From Clostridiaceae bacterium Marseille-Q3526 (GTDB lineage: Bacteria > Bacillota > Clostridia > Lachnospirales > Lachnospiraceae): a stretch of DNA of 64,000 nt. The notes below the pieces were generated by a model. That model made no database searches, had not been told where the DNA came from, and saw nothing but the letters and a program-made list of their open reading frames with translations. The DNA is taken from the NCBI GenBank assembly GCA_018223375.1, contig JAGTTS010000005.1, positions 189,001 to 253,000 on the forward strand, written 5' to 3'. This document shows, piece after piece, positions 7,831 through 15,636 of this stretch (its first letter is position 1; every line of letters begins with the position of its first letter). The translations under genes were made by a program, and so were the position numbers.

Positions 7831-9297
7831 ATGAGAAAAAGAAAAGCGGCGGCATTCGCCATTGCGGCAGGATTGTGCCTTACTGTATCAGGCTGCCAGA
7901 AGACAGCTCAGACAGGGCAGGAGGCTCAAACCTCAGAGGCACAGACAAAACCGTCTGAGAGCCAGAACGCAGGCAGAGAGACAGAGGAAAGCAAAGAAGA
8001 AGCGCCGGAGACAGGGGAGAGCCTGGAGGAAACCACAGAGGAGGAAACCCAGGCAGAGACAGGCGAGGAGCCGCTCTATGAGATTGTGCTGGCCACGGAT
8101 ATCCACTATCTGGCCGAGGATCTGGCGGGCAGCCGGTGCCAGAGCTTCATCAACTATGTGTACGGAGGAGACGGACGCGTCCTTCTCTACAGCTGGGAGA
8201 TTCTGGATGCTTTTATTGAGGATATGAAGGAGAAGGATCCGGATCTTCTTCTGCTCAGCGGCGATCTGACGCTGAACGGGGAGAAAGCCAGCCACGAGGA
8301 GCTTGCCGCCCTTTTAGAGGAGCTGGACGAGGAGGGGATCACGACGTTAGTGATTCCGGGAAACCACGATATTAACAATCCCAATGCCAAGAAGTTTTCC
8401 GGCACGAATTCCTATCCGGTGGACAGCATAACGGCGGAGGAATTCGAGGATATTTACGCGGAATTCGGCTATGTGGCCGCCGACAGCCGGGATCCCAATT
8501 CCCTCAGCTACCTGTACAAGGTGGACAGCAGCCTGTGGCTTCTCATGCTGGACTCCTGCCAGTACGATCCGGTGAATCAGGTAGGCGGAATGATCCAGAG
8601 CGGAACCTATAAGTGGATGGAGCCGATTCTCTACGAGGCCTGGGAAAACGACACGGAGGTGATCACAGTCAGCCACCACAATCTGCTGGAACAGAGCGGA
8701 GTCAGCGACGCCTTCTATGATGACTGCACCATCGAACACAGCGAGGAGCTTCTGCAGATGCTTTCCGACAACGAGGTCAGACTTCATCTGAGCGGCCACC
8801 TTCATCTGCAGCACTACATGGAGGAGGACGATGTGGCCGAGGTGGTGACAGGCTCTCTGGTGATGGCTCCCTGCCGCTACGGAGTGGTGGATCTCTATGA
8901 GGACGGATCGATTACCTACCACACAGAGACGGTCAATGTGGAAAAATGGGCGAGAGAGAATTCCTACAAGAACCCGGATCTGGCTGATTTCTTCCATTAC
9001 AGCGAAAATTTCCTGCACCAGATTTCCTACGAACACGCGGTCAGCGATTTAGAGCGGCAGAACAGGAAGGGAACGCTTCACCTGTCCGGCGACGAGATCG
9101 AGACCATGTCCCAGTTCTACGCCAAGCTCTGCGTTTACTATTACGGCGGAAAGATGTATGAGATTGCAGACGAGGTCAAGGATGATTCTGCGGCCAGGCT
9201 GTGGGATAAATACCAGTACGCCAGCGAACTCAGCGATTTCCTCAGGAGGATTCTGGAGGACGAGGCCAAGGACTTTGGAAAGCTGTATCTGGACTAG
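7831..9297 (+). CDS. Secreted calcineurin-like metallophosphoesterase lipoprotein
   Basis: 488 residues. A lipoprotein signal peptide with lipobox VSGC at ~19-22 is followed by a ~65-residue Glu/Thr-rich linker. The metallophosphoesterase core shows all the metal-binding blocks in order: ATDIHY, LLSGDLTLNGE, VIPGNHDINN, VSHHNLLE and LSGHLHLQH. It is presumably anchored outside the membrane and hydrolyses a phosphoester; the substrate is unknown. It closely resembles the protein at 15637-17286 (shared LMLDSCQYDP, GNHDIN and LSGHLHLQ blocks), so the two are paralogues. The ATG at 7831 follows AAAGGAAAC. Confidence 0.85.
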   Translation: MRKRKAAAFAIAAGLCLTVSGCQKTAQTGQEAQTSEAQTKPSESQNAGRETEESKEEAPETGESLEETTEEETQAETGEEPLYEIVLATDIHYLAEDLAGSRCQSFINYVYGGDGRVLLYSWEILDAFIEDMKEKDPDLLLLSGDLTLNGEKASHEELAALLEELDEEGITTLVIPGNHDINNPNAKKFSGTNSYPVDSITAEEFEDIYAEFGYVAADSRDPNSLSYLYKVDSSLWLLMLDSCQYDPVNQVGGMIQSGTYKWMEPILYEAWENDTEVITVSHHNLLEQSGVSDAFYDDCTIEHSEELLQMLSDNEVRLHLSGHLHLQHYMEEDDVAEVVTGSLVMAPCRYGVVDLYEDGSITYHTETVNVEKWARENSYKNPDLADFFHYSENFLHQISYEHAVSDLERQNRKGTLHLSGDEIETMSQFYAKLCVYYYGGKMYEIADEVKDDSAARLWDKYQYASELSDFLRRILEDEAKDFGKLYLD

Positions 9298-9345
9298 ATC
9301 CGTGTCAGGCGAACTCTGCGGAAAATAGAAACAGGAGCGGGATTT

Positions 9346-9831
9346 ATGATGAGAGAAAAATCACAGCTGACTACGCTGTGCTATATTGAGCAGGATGAGA
9401 AATACCTGATGCTTCACCGGGTAAAAAAGGAAAAGGACGTCAATAAGGATAAATGGATCGGCATTGGAGGCCATTTCGAGGAGGGGGAAAGCCCGGAGGA
9501 ATGTCTTCTGCGGGAGGCGGAGGAGGAAACAGGGCTTACCCTTACCTCCTGGCGTTTCCGAGGTCTGGTCACCTTTCTGGCGGAGGGATGGCCCACAGAA
9601 TATATGTGTCTGTTTACTGCGGACGGCTTTGAGGGAACGATAAAGGAGTGCAGCGAGGGAACCCTGGAGTGGGTAGACAAAACGCGTCTGGACCAGTTAA
9701 ATCTCTGGGAGGGGGATAAAATCTTTTTCCGCCTTCTGGAGGAGAACCGCCCCTTCTTTTCCCTGAAGCTGGAATACAGCGGCGACCGGCTGATCCGGTG
9801 GAGTCTGGACGGAGAGGAAGGAAAGGCATGA
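9346..9831 (+). CDS. NUDIX hydrolase, MutT / 8-oxo-dGTP diphosphatase type
   Basis: 161 residues with a complete NUDIX box (GGHFEEGESPEECLLREAEE, then ETGL), which gives Mg-dependent hydrolysis of a nucleoside diphosphate linked to X. Similarity to clostridial MutT/YtkD-like proteins suggests 8-oxo-dGTP cleansing, but NUDIX substrates are hard to predict. Two adjacent ATGs (9346 and 9349) follow AGGAGCGGG. The TGA overlaps the ATG of the DUF554 gene. Confidence 0.85.
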   Translation: MMREKSQLTTLCYIEQDEKYLMLHRVKKEKDVNKDKWIGIGGHFEEGESPEECLLREAEEETGLTLTSWRFRGLVTFLAEGWPTEYMCLFTADGFEGTIKECSEGTLEWVDKTRLDQLNLWEGDKIFFRLLEENRPFFSLKLEYSGDRLIRWSLDGEEGKA

Positions 9832-10514
9832 CGGGAACGATTGTAAATGTAGGCGCAATCGTAGCAGCCAGCCTGATCGGAAGCAGGGTGAAAAAGGGCA
9901 TAAAGGAGGAGTACCAGGGAGCCATGTTCAACGCCATGGGCCTGGCGGCCCTCATGCTGGGCGTTCATTCTGCGGCAGGAGGCATGTCGGACAGCCGTTA
10001 CCCGGTGCTCTTTATTGCCAGTCTGGCCCTGGGCAGCCTGGCGGGCACGCTTCTTGACCTGGACGGCCGGTTTCAGAGGATGATGGCCAGCTTCCACGCT
10101 TCCCAGCTGGGGGAGGGACTTTCCACGGCGATTCTGCTGTGCTGCGTGGGAACCATGTCCATCCTGGGGCCCATAGAGAGCGCCATATATGGAAACAACA
10201 CGTATCTCTATACCAACGCCACTCTGGATTTTGTGACGTTTATCGCCCTGTCCTCCACCTACGGAATCGGGATTGCCCTGGCGGCGGCCGTTTTATTCTG
10301 CTGGCAGGGATCGATTTATCTGGGAGCCAGCGCGCTGTCAGGATTTCTGTCAGAGCCTCTGATGGCGGAGATTTCGATTGTGGGAGGCGTGCTGATTGCC
10401 GCCTCCGGCCTGTCTATTTTAAAAATCAAGGACTGCAAAACCATGAATATGCTTCCGTCCCTGCTGGTTCCTCCGGTCTGGTTTCTGATCGTAAAAGCCC
10501 TGGGACTGGGCTGA
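9828..10514 (+). CDS. DUF554 family membrane protein
   Basis: 229 residues with about six transmembrane helices. The opening MTGTIVNVGAIVAASLIGS and the later STAILLCCVGTMSILGPIES are characteristic of DUF554 (YdfK/YqgA-like) proteins, whose function is unknown. A longer frame exists upstream, but ATG 9828 overlaps the NUDIX stop and lies behind GGAGAGGAAGGAAAGG, so I start there. Translation is probably coupled to the NUDIX gene. Confidence 0.85.
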   Translation: MTGTIVNVGAIVAASLIGSRVKKGIKEEYQGAMFNAMGLAALMLGVHSAAGGMSDSRYPVLFIASLALGSLAGTLLDLDGRFQRMMASFHASQLGEGLSTAILLCCVGTMSILGPIESAIYGNNTYLYTNATLDFVTFIALSSTYGIGIALAAAVLFCWQGSIYLGASALSGFLSEPLMAEISIVGGVLIAASGLSILKIKDCKTMNMLPSLLVPPVWFLIVKALGLG

Positions 10515-10556
10515 TAAAATGGCCGGGACCGGCGTTTAACAGAAAGGATACGTGAA

Positions 10557-11627
10557 ATGGGACTTGAACTGCTCTATGAGAAGAAAGAAGACTCTGTAAA
10601 AATTCTCCGCTGCTTTGGGGAGACGGACGAGATCTGGCTGCCGGATCAGATCGAAGGACTTCCGGTGGCTGAGCTGGGGGATTATATCTTTTCGGAAGGA
10701 ATGCGGACTGAGCCCAAAGGGCTTCTGTGGCGTGAGAACGGGGAAGCCGGGGAGATATCCGCTCCTCCGGTCTGCGGCCCGTCTCTTCGGTCGGTCCGCC
10801 TGCCTGATTTTTTGAAGCGGCTGGGCCGGTACGCCTTTTATAACTGCGACGGCCTGAAACGCCTCGCCTTTCCCTCCGCTATCCGGGATATCGGAGCTGG
10901 GGCCTTCAACGGCTGCAGAAAGATTGAGGAGCTGACGGTGGAGGCGGATCCCAGAGAAAAATCGTGCCTGAAGGAAATTTTATCAGAGTTAAATGAGACG
11001 GTAGCAGTTCACTACCGGGAGAGGGGAGAGACGGGGGAGAAAACGCTTCTGGCAGAGCTTCTCTTTCCGGCCTTCTATGAGGAGGCGGTGGAAAATACGC
11101 CGGCCCGGATTACGGAAACCCATGTCCACGGCTGCGGCCACAGATACCGCTACTGCTTTGAGAACACGCAGCTTTTATTCCGGGAATACGACAGCCTCTT
11201 TCCCTATATGAAAGCCCAGGAAAATGTGCCAGAGGCCGTAAAACTGGCGGCGGACAGGCTGCGTTTTCCTCTGAGGCTGTCCAGGGAGGCAGAATCGGCC
11301 TATAAGTTCTATCTGCTTGACCACCTGAATGAGACAGGGGAGTATATTGCGTCCCTGTCCGACGCTGCGGAGTGGGACTGGCTTGTAAATCAGTGTTTTG
11401 GGATAAAAAGGGTTGAGCACGCCGCTGCGGTTTGGTTGGGGAATGAGGGTTTGGCAGGGCGTGCTCACGAGGAATATTCAAATATAAAGGAACCGGTTTT
11501 GGGGAAAACCGGCTTTGATAAGCTGGTTGAAACTGCCGGCCGCCTGAATCAGACGGAAGCAGTGGGCATCCTGATGGAAGCAGGCCGCAGGGCCTTTCCG
11601 CCAAAACGCCGTACGTTTGAACTGTGA
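10557..11627 (+). CDS. Leucine-rich-repeat (BspA-like) protein of a VWA/MoxR-type locus
   Basis: 356 residues with no signal peptide. The N-terminal ~130 residues contain BspA/LRR_5-type repeats (LRSVRLPDFLKRLGRYAFYN, then LKRLAFPSAIRDIGAGAFNG). The remainder is alpha-helical without a known catalytic motif and ends KRRTFEL. It appears to be cytoplasmic. Its neighbours after the LysR gene are a VWA/metallopeptidase-like protein and a MoxR ATPase, a partnership I believe recurs in clostridia, so a chaperone or adaptor role is possible. Residues ~285-320 are encoded by DNA with two hairpins and T/G-rich codons unlike the rest, which may be a small in-frame insertion. Confidence 0.72.
   Translation: MGLELLYEKKEDSVKILRCFGETDEIWLPDQIEGLPVAELGDYIFSEGMRTEPKGLLWRENGEAGEISAPPVCGPSLRSVRLPDFLKRLGRYAFYNCDGLKRLAFPSAIRDIGAGAFNGCRKIEELTVEADPREKSCLKEILSELNETVAVHYRERGETGEKTLLAELLFPAFYEEAVENTPARITETHVHGCGHRYRYCFENTQLLFREYDSLFPYMKAQENVPEAVKLAADRLRFPLRLSREAESAYKFYLLDHLNETGEYIASLSDAAEWDWLVNQCFGIKRVEHAAAVWLGNEGLAGRAHEEYSNIKEPVLGKTGFDKLVETAGRLNQTEAVGILMEAGRRAFPPKRRTFEL
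11414..11512 (+). repeat. Two inverted repeats inside the LRR gene
   Basis: TGAGCACGCC (11414-11423) pairs with GGCGTGCTCA (11458-11467), and CCGGTTTT (11493-11500) pairs with AAAACCGG (11505-11512). Hairpins this strong are unusual within a coding region here, and the intervening codons are T/G-rich. Confidence 0.5.
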
Positions 11628-11657
11628 TAATTCATAAAACAACTTTTATGCTATGCC

Positions 11658-11686
11658 TTGATTATATAACAGGGTTCGTATATAAT
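11658..11686 (+). promoter_or_regulatory. Promoter with overlapping palindromic operator (LysR gene)
   Basis: TTGATT (11658-11663), a 17-base spacer and TATAAT (11681-11686). An 8-bp perfect inverted repeat, ATTATATA (11661-11668) and TATATAAT (11679-11686), covers the spacer and the -10 box. It fits an autoregulatory site for the LysR protein encoded 64 bases downstream. Confidence 0.6.
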
Positions 11687-11749
11687 CCAATTCATATAGA
11701 AAGATAATAACTATTAATTTTTAATTATAGGAAAGATATAGGAGAGAAC

Positions 11750-12766
11750 ATGTTTGACGGAAAAGAATATGTGTACGCGGTCTACGAGGAAAAGAGTTTT
11801 TCCAAGGCCGCTCAGAAGCTCTACATCACCCAGCCGGCCCTGAGCACGGCCATCAAAAAGGTGGAAAAAAAGATAGGAAGCCCTATTTTTGACAGGAGTA
11901 CCTCCCCCATCGGACTGACGCCCAGCGGCGAGGTCTACATTGACGCCATCGAGAAGCTGTTCGCTCTGGAACAGAACACCATTAACCAGCTGAACAACTT
12001 AAACGGCCTGTTAGCCGGAAAGCTGACCATCGGAGGCACGGTTTTTCTGACCTCCTATATCCTTCCCAGCCTTCTGGCGGAATTTTCCCGCAGATATCCC
12101 CAGATTAAGATCGAGCTGGTGGAGGGAACTACGTCCCAGCTGACGGACAAGCTGTTTTCCGAGGAGATTGACCTTCTCATCGACAATTCGGAGATGGACG
12201 ACAAGAATTACGATAAATACTATTACAGTACAGAGCGGATTGTGCTGGCAGTTCCCTCCGGGTTTGAGATCAACCAGGAACTGAATCAGTACAGACTGAG
12301 CCGGGAATCTATCGAGAGCGGAGCCTACCAGTCCAGAGAATTTCCGGAGCTGCCGCTGCCTCTCCTAAAGAAAACTCCCTTTATTTTCCTGAAGGAGGAG
12401 AACAGCATTTATAAGAGGGGAGTAAAAATGTGCAGCCGCCAGAATTATACCCCCAATATTATCCTGAAGCCGGATCAGGTGATCACGGCCTTCAACATGG
12501 CCAGCAAGGGCATGGGAGCTACCTTTATTCCGGACGCCCTGGTCAGCAGCGTGCCCTTTGACGTGCCTCTGTGCTACTACAAGATGGACGACGGCCTGGC
12601 CATCCGGAACGTGTATTTTTATAAAAAGAGAAATAAATATATGACAAAAGCCATGGAGGAGTTTCTGAAGGTGTCCCTGGGAAAGAATGGGGCCATGCCG
12701 GTTCCTGTGCCTGCCGCGGAGCGTCCGTCGGGAAAAGATCATGCGGGAAGGACAAAGGAGGCATAG
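11750..12766 (+). CDS. LysR-family transcriptional regulator
   Basis: 338 residues. The N-terminal winged helix-turn-helix is clear (SFSKAAQKLYITQPALSTAI then KKVEKKIG), followed by a LysR substrate-binding domain (LTIGGTVFLTSYILPSLLAE; GMGATFIPDAL). The last ~25 residues are Pro-rich and poorly conserved. AGGAGAGAAC precedes the ATG. The stop is three bases before the next ATG, whose AAGGAGG lies inside this gene, so the regulator is co-translated with the VWA/MoxR genes rather than divergent from its target, as LysR genes usually are. Confidence 0.88.
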   Translation: MFDGKEYVYAVYEEKSFSKAAQKLYITQPALSTAIKKVEKKIGSPIFDRSTSPIGLTPSGEVYIDAIEKLFALEQNTINQLNNLNGLLAGKLTIGGTVFLTSYILPSLLAEFSRRYPQIKIELVEGTTSQLTDKLFSEEIDLLIDNSEMDDKNYDKYYYSTERIVLAVPSGFEINQELNQYRLSRESIESGAYQSREFPELPLPLLKKTPFIFLKEENSIYKRGVKMCSRQNYTPNIILKPDQVITAFNMASKGMGATFIPDALVSSVPFDVPLCYYKMDDGLAIRNVYFYKKRNKYMTKAMEEFLKVSLGKNGAMPVPVPAAERPSGKDHAGRTKEA

Positions 12767-12769
12767 GCC

Positions 12770-14095
12770 ATGGAAAAATCCCCCATCTTTCTGGAGCAGG
12801 AGAAGGCTCAGGAGCTCTGTGATATCTGCGGGGAAATTTTAAGGAATGCGCGAAACGAGCTGTATCTGAATCTGAGATTTATGGATACGGCTCTAAGCGC
12901 ACTTTTATTTTCGCCGGATACGCAGAGAAGAGGCGTGGCGACAGACGGATTCTGCCTCCGCTTTCAGCCGGAGGACCTGGTTTTACTGTACCGCAGAGGC
13001 AGAGTTTATGTAAACCGAATTTATCTTCATATGGTGCTTCACTGCATCTTTCTGCACATGGACACCAGACGGGGCAGGGAGAAAAATCTCTGGGATCTGT
13101 CCTGCGATATAGCGGCGGAGGCGCTGATTGACGGCTTTCTTATAAAAGCCCTCAGGCTCCCCCCCTCTCCGGCCCGCAGAGAAATGTATGAACGGCTGAA
13201 AAAACAGACAGCGGTGATGAACGCCCAGTCGATTTACGACGCGCTGGAGAAGGAAGCGTTCAGCGAGGGCAGGCTTAAGCGGATTGCCGCAGAGTTCTAT
13301 GCGGACAGCCACGATCTGTGGGAGGACGACAGGAAGCCTAACCGCTCCAGAGAGAGGCAGAACCGCTGGGAGGAAATCAGACAGACCATGGAAACGGAGA
13401 TGGAGACCTTCTCCAAAATGCCTTCCGGCGAGGCGGGAGATTTGAGAACCCAGATTCATATCGAAAACAGGGAAAAGACAGATTACCGGGAATTTCTCAG
13501 GCAGTTTTCCGTCATGCGGGAAACCATGCAGGTGGATATGGACGCATTTGACTATATCTACTATGACTACGGCCTCAGGACCTACGGAAATATGCCTCTC
13601 ATTGAGCCGCTGGAGACGAAGGAGATTAAGAAAATCCAGGAGTTTGTCATTGTCATCGACACCTCCATGTCCTGCTCCGGAGATCTGGTAAAGAAGTTTC
13701 TTTCACAGACGTACCAGGTGCTCTCAGAGTCTGAGAGCTTTTTCACTCAGGTGAACGTCCGCATTCTGCAGTGTGATGAAAAGGTGCAGAGCGACAGAAA
13801 AATTGAAAACCAAAAGGATTTGGCCCGGTACATGGATCAGATGGAGATCCTGGGACAGGGAGGAACCGATTTCAGACCGGCCTTTGAGTATGTAAACCAG
13901 CTGATTCTGGAAGGGGAATTCACGAATTTAAAGGGCCTGATCTATTTTACGGACGGCTATGGGCCGTTTCCGGTGAAAATGCTGCCTTATGAGACGGCTT
14001 TTGTCTTTATGAGAGAAGATTACAGCGACGCGGATGTGCCGCCCTGGGCGATTAAGCTGATTTTAGGGCCGGAAGAACTGGAAGGAGAATCATAA
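12770..14095 (+). CDS. DUF2201-type putative metallopeptidase with VWA-like domain
   Basis: 441 residues. The N-terminal half resembles DUF2201 putative metallopeptidases; the HMVLHCIFLHMD stretch (about 87-98) offers an HxxxH/HxxxxxxxH metal-binding pattern. The C-terminal ~170 residues are a VWA-like domain with an altered MIDAS motif (VIVIDTSMSCSG; GQGGTDFRPAFEY). Such proteins pair with MoxR AAA ATPases to remodel or insert cofactors into client proteins. The next gene is exactly that ATPase and overlaps the stop by one base (TAATG), which supports a functional pair. The client is unknown. Confidence 0.82.
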   Translation: MEKSPIFLEQEKAQELCDICGEILRNARNELYLNLRFMDTALSALLFSPDTQRRGVATDGFCLRFQPEDLVLLYRRGRVYVNRIYLHMVLHCIFLHMDTRRGREKNLWDLSCDIAAEALIDGFLIKALRLPPSPARREMYERLKKQTAVMNAQSIYDALEKEAFSEGRLKRIAAEFYADSHDLWEDDRKPNRSRERQNRWEEIRQTMETEMETFSKMPSGEAGDLRTQIHIENREKTDYREFLRQFSVMRETMQVDMDAFDYIYYDYGLRTYGNMPLIEPLETKEIKKIQEFVIVIDTSMSCSGDLVKKFLSQTYQVLSESESFFTQVNVRILQCDEKVQSDRKIENQKDLARYMDQMEILGQGGTDFRPAFEYVNQLILEGEFTNLKGLIYFTDGYGPFPVKMLPYETAFVFMREDYSDADVPPWAIKLILGPEELEGES

Positions 14096-15594
14096 TGAAT
14101 ATTAAACGCGCAAAGCAGGAGATAAAGGACTGCATTGAGGCCTATCTGTTGAAAGATGAGAGAGGGGAGTATGTGATTCCACCGGTTCGCCAGAGGCCGC
14201 TGTTTCTGATAGGGCCGCCAGGCATTGGAAAGACACAGATTATGGAGCAGGTGGCCAGAGAGTGCAGAGTCGGCCTGGTATCCTATACCATCACCCACCA
14301 CACAAGGCAGAGCGCCATCGGCCTTCCCGTCATCGAGAAGAAGAACTATGGAGGCCGGGAATATCAGGCCACAGAGTACACCATGAGCGAGATTGTGGCT
14401 TCTGTTTACGATAAAATCCAGGAGACAGGAATCCCCGAGGGAATTCTGTTTATCGACGAGATCAACTGTGTGTCCGAGACGCTGGCTCCGGCCATGCTCC
14501 AGTTTTTACAGTGCAAAACCTTCGGAAACCACCAGATTCCAGAGGGATTTATTATTGTGGCCGCAGGAAATCCTCCGGAGTACAATAAATCGGTGCGGGA
14601 GTTTGACATCGCTACGCTGGACCGAATCCGCCGCATCCAGGTGGAGGCCGATTTTGAGGTGTGGAAGGAGTACGCGGTGAACGCGGCTGTGCATCCGGCC
14701 GTTATCTCCTACCTGGAAGCCAGAAAGGAACATTTTTACCGCATTGAATCCACAGTATCGGGAAAACAGTTTGCCACGCCCAGAGGCTGGGAGGATTTAG
14801 CGCGCCTGATCGAGGTCTATGAAAAGCTGGGAAAGACGGTTGACAGGGAGGTAACGGCGCAGTATATTGAAAATCCCAGGATTGCCAAGGATTTTGCCGC
14901 TTATCTGGAGCTCTACTATAAATATCAGTCTGAGTATCAGATCGGGGCGATTCTGTCGGGAACGGTGTCTGAAGCTGTGATCAGCCGGGCTTCCAGAGCC
15001 GCCTTCGACGAGCGGTTCAGCGTGGTGAATCTGATTCTTTCCCACTTGAATGGAGAATTCAGGGAAGCCGGAAAGCGGGAGGAGATGATTTCTCTTCTGT
15101 TTGGCAGGCTGAAGGAAATAAGAGACGAAAGAGATCTGTCCCTTCTGGAACGCCTGGCCAGGGAGCTGGACGAGGAGGCCGAAAAGCAGCGGAAGGCCGG
15201 ACTGATTGACCGGGAACAGGAATATTTGATGCGTTCAGCGGCGGAGCGCCTGGAGAAGTACGCGGGTATTCTCAAAAAGGAAGGCGGGACAGAGTTTGAA
15301 CCGGGATTTGAACGGGTCCGGGAGCTGTTTCTAAAGGATCGGGAAGCGTATGAGAGCTTCTGCGACGAAACTCTTCAGAAGCTGGAGAGAGGCTTTGACT
15401 TTTTGGAGGCGGCGTTTGGAGACAGCCAGGAGATGGTTCTGTTTGTCACCGGGCTGACAGCCAGCCGAAGCGGCGTCGGATTCCTGCGGGAGCATGAGTG
15501 CGAACGGTACTATGAATATAACAGACGTCTTCTGTTTGAGGATCAGGAGAGCGGTATTTTAGAGCGCCTGAACCGGCTGGAGGAAAGAGGATAG
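14095..15594 (+). CDS. MoxR-type AAA ATPase
   Basis: 499 residues with Walker A GPPGIGKTQ (about 41-49), Walker B ILFIDEINCV (about 120-129) and a sensor-like VAAGNPPEYN. The ~180-residue helical C-terminal extension is longer than in typical MoxR proteins. MoxR ATPases work with VWA proteins as chaperones. The one-base overlap with the VWA gene implies coupled synthesis in a fixed ratio. Its action is cytoplasmic: there is no signal or membrane segment. Confidence 0.85.
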   Translation: MNIKRAKQEIKDCIEAYLLKDERGEYVIPPVRQRPLFLIGPPGIGKTQIMEQVARECRVGLVSYTITHHTRQSAIGLPVIEKKNYGGREYQATEYTMSEIVASVYDKIQETGIPEGILFIDEINCVSETLAPAMLQFLQCKTFGNHQIPEGFIIVAAGNPPEYNKSVREFDIATLDRIRRIQVEADFEVWKEYAVNAAVHPAVISYLEARKEHFYRIESTVSGKQFATPRGWEDLARLIEVYEKLGKTVDREVTAQYIENPRIAKDFAAYLELYYKYQSEYQIGAILSGTVSEAVISRASRAAFDERFSVVNLILSHLNGEFREAGKREEMISLLFGRLKEIRDERDLSLLERLARELDEEAEKQRKAGLIDREQEYLMRSAAERLEKYAGILKKEGGTEFEPGFERVRELFLKDREAYESFCDETLQKLERGFDFLEAAFGDSQEMVLFVTGLTASRSGVGFLREHECERYYEYNRRLLFEDQESGILERLNRLEERG

Positions 15595-15636
15595 CAGAGT
15601 GGGAGAAAGAAAGAGAATCATAGAAGAGGCGGAAGC

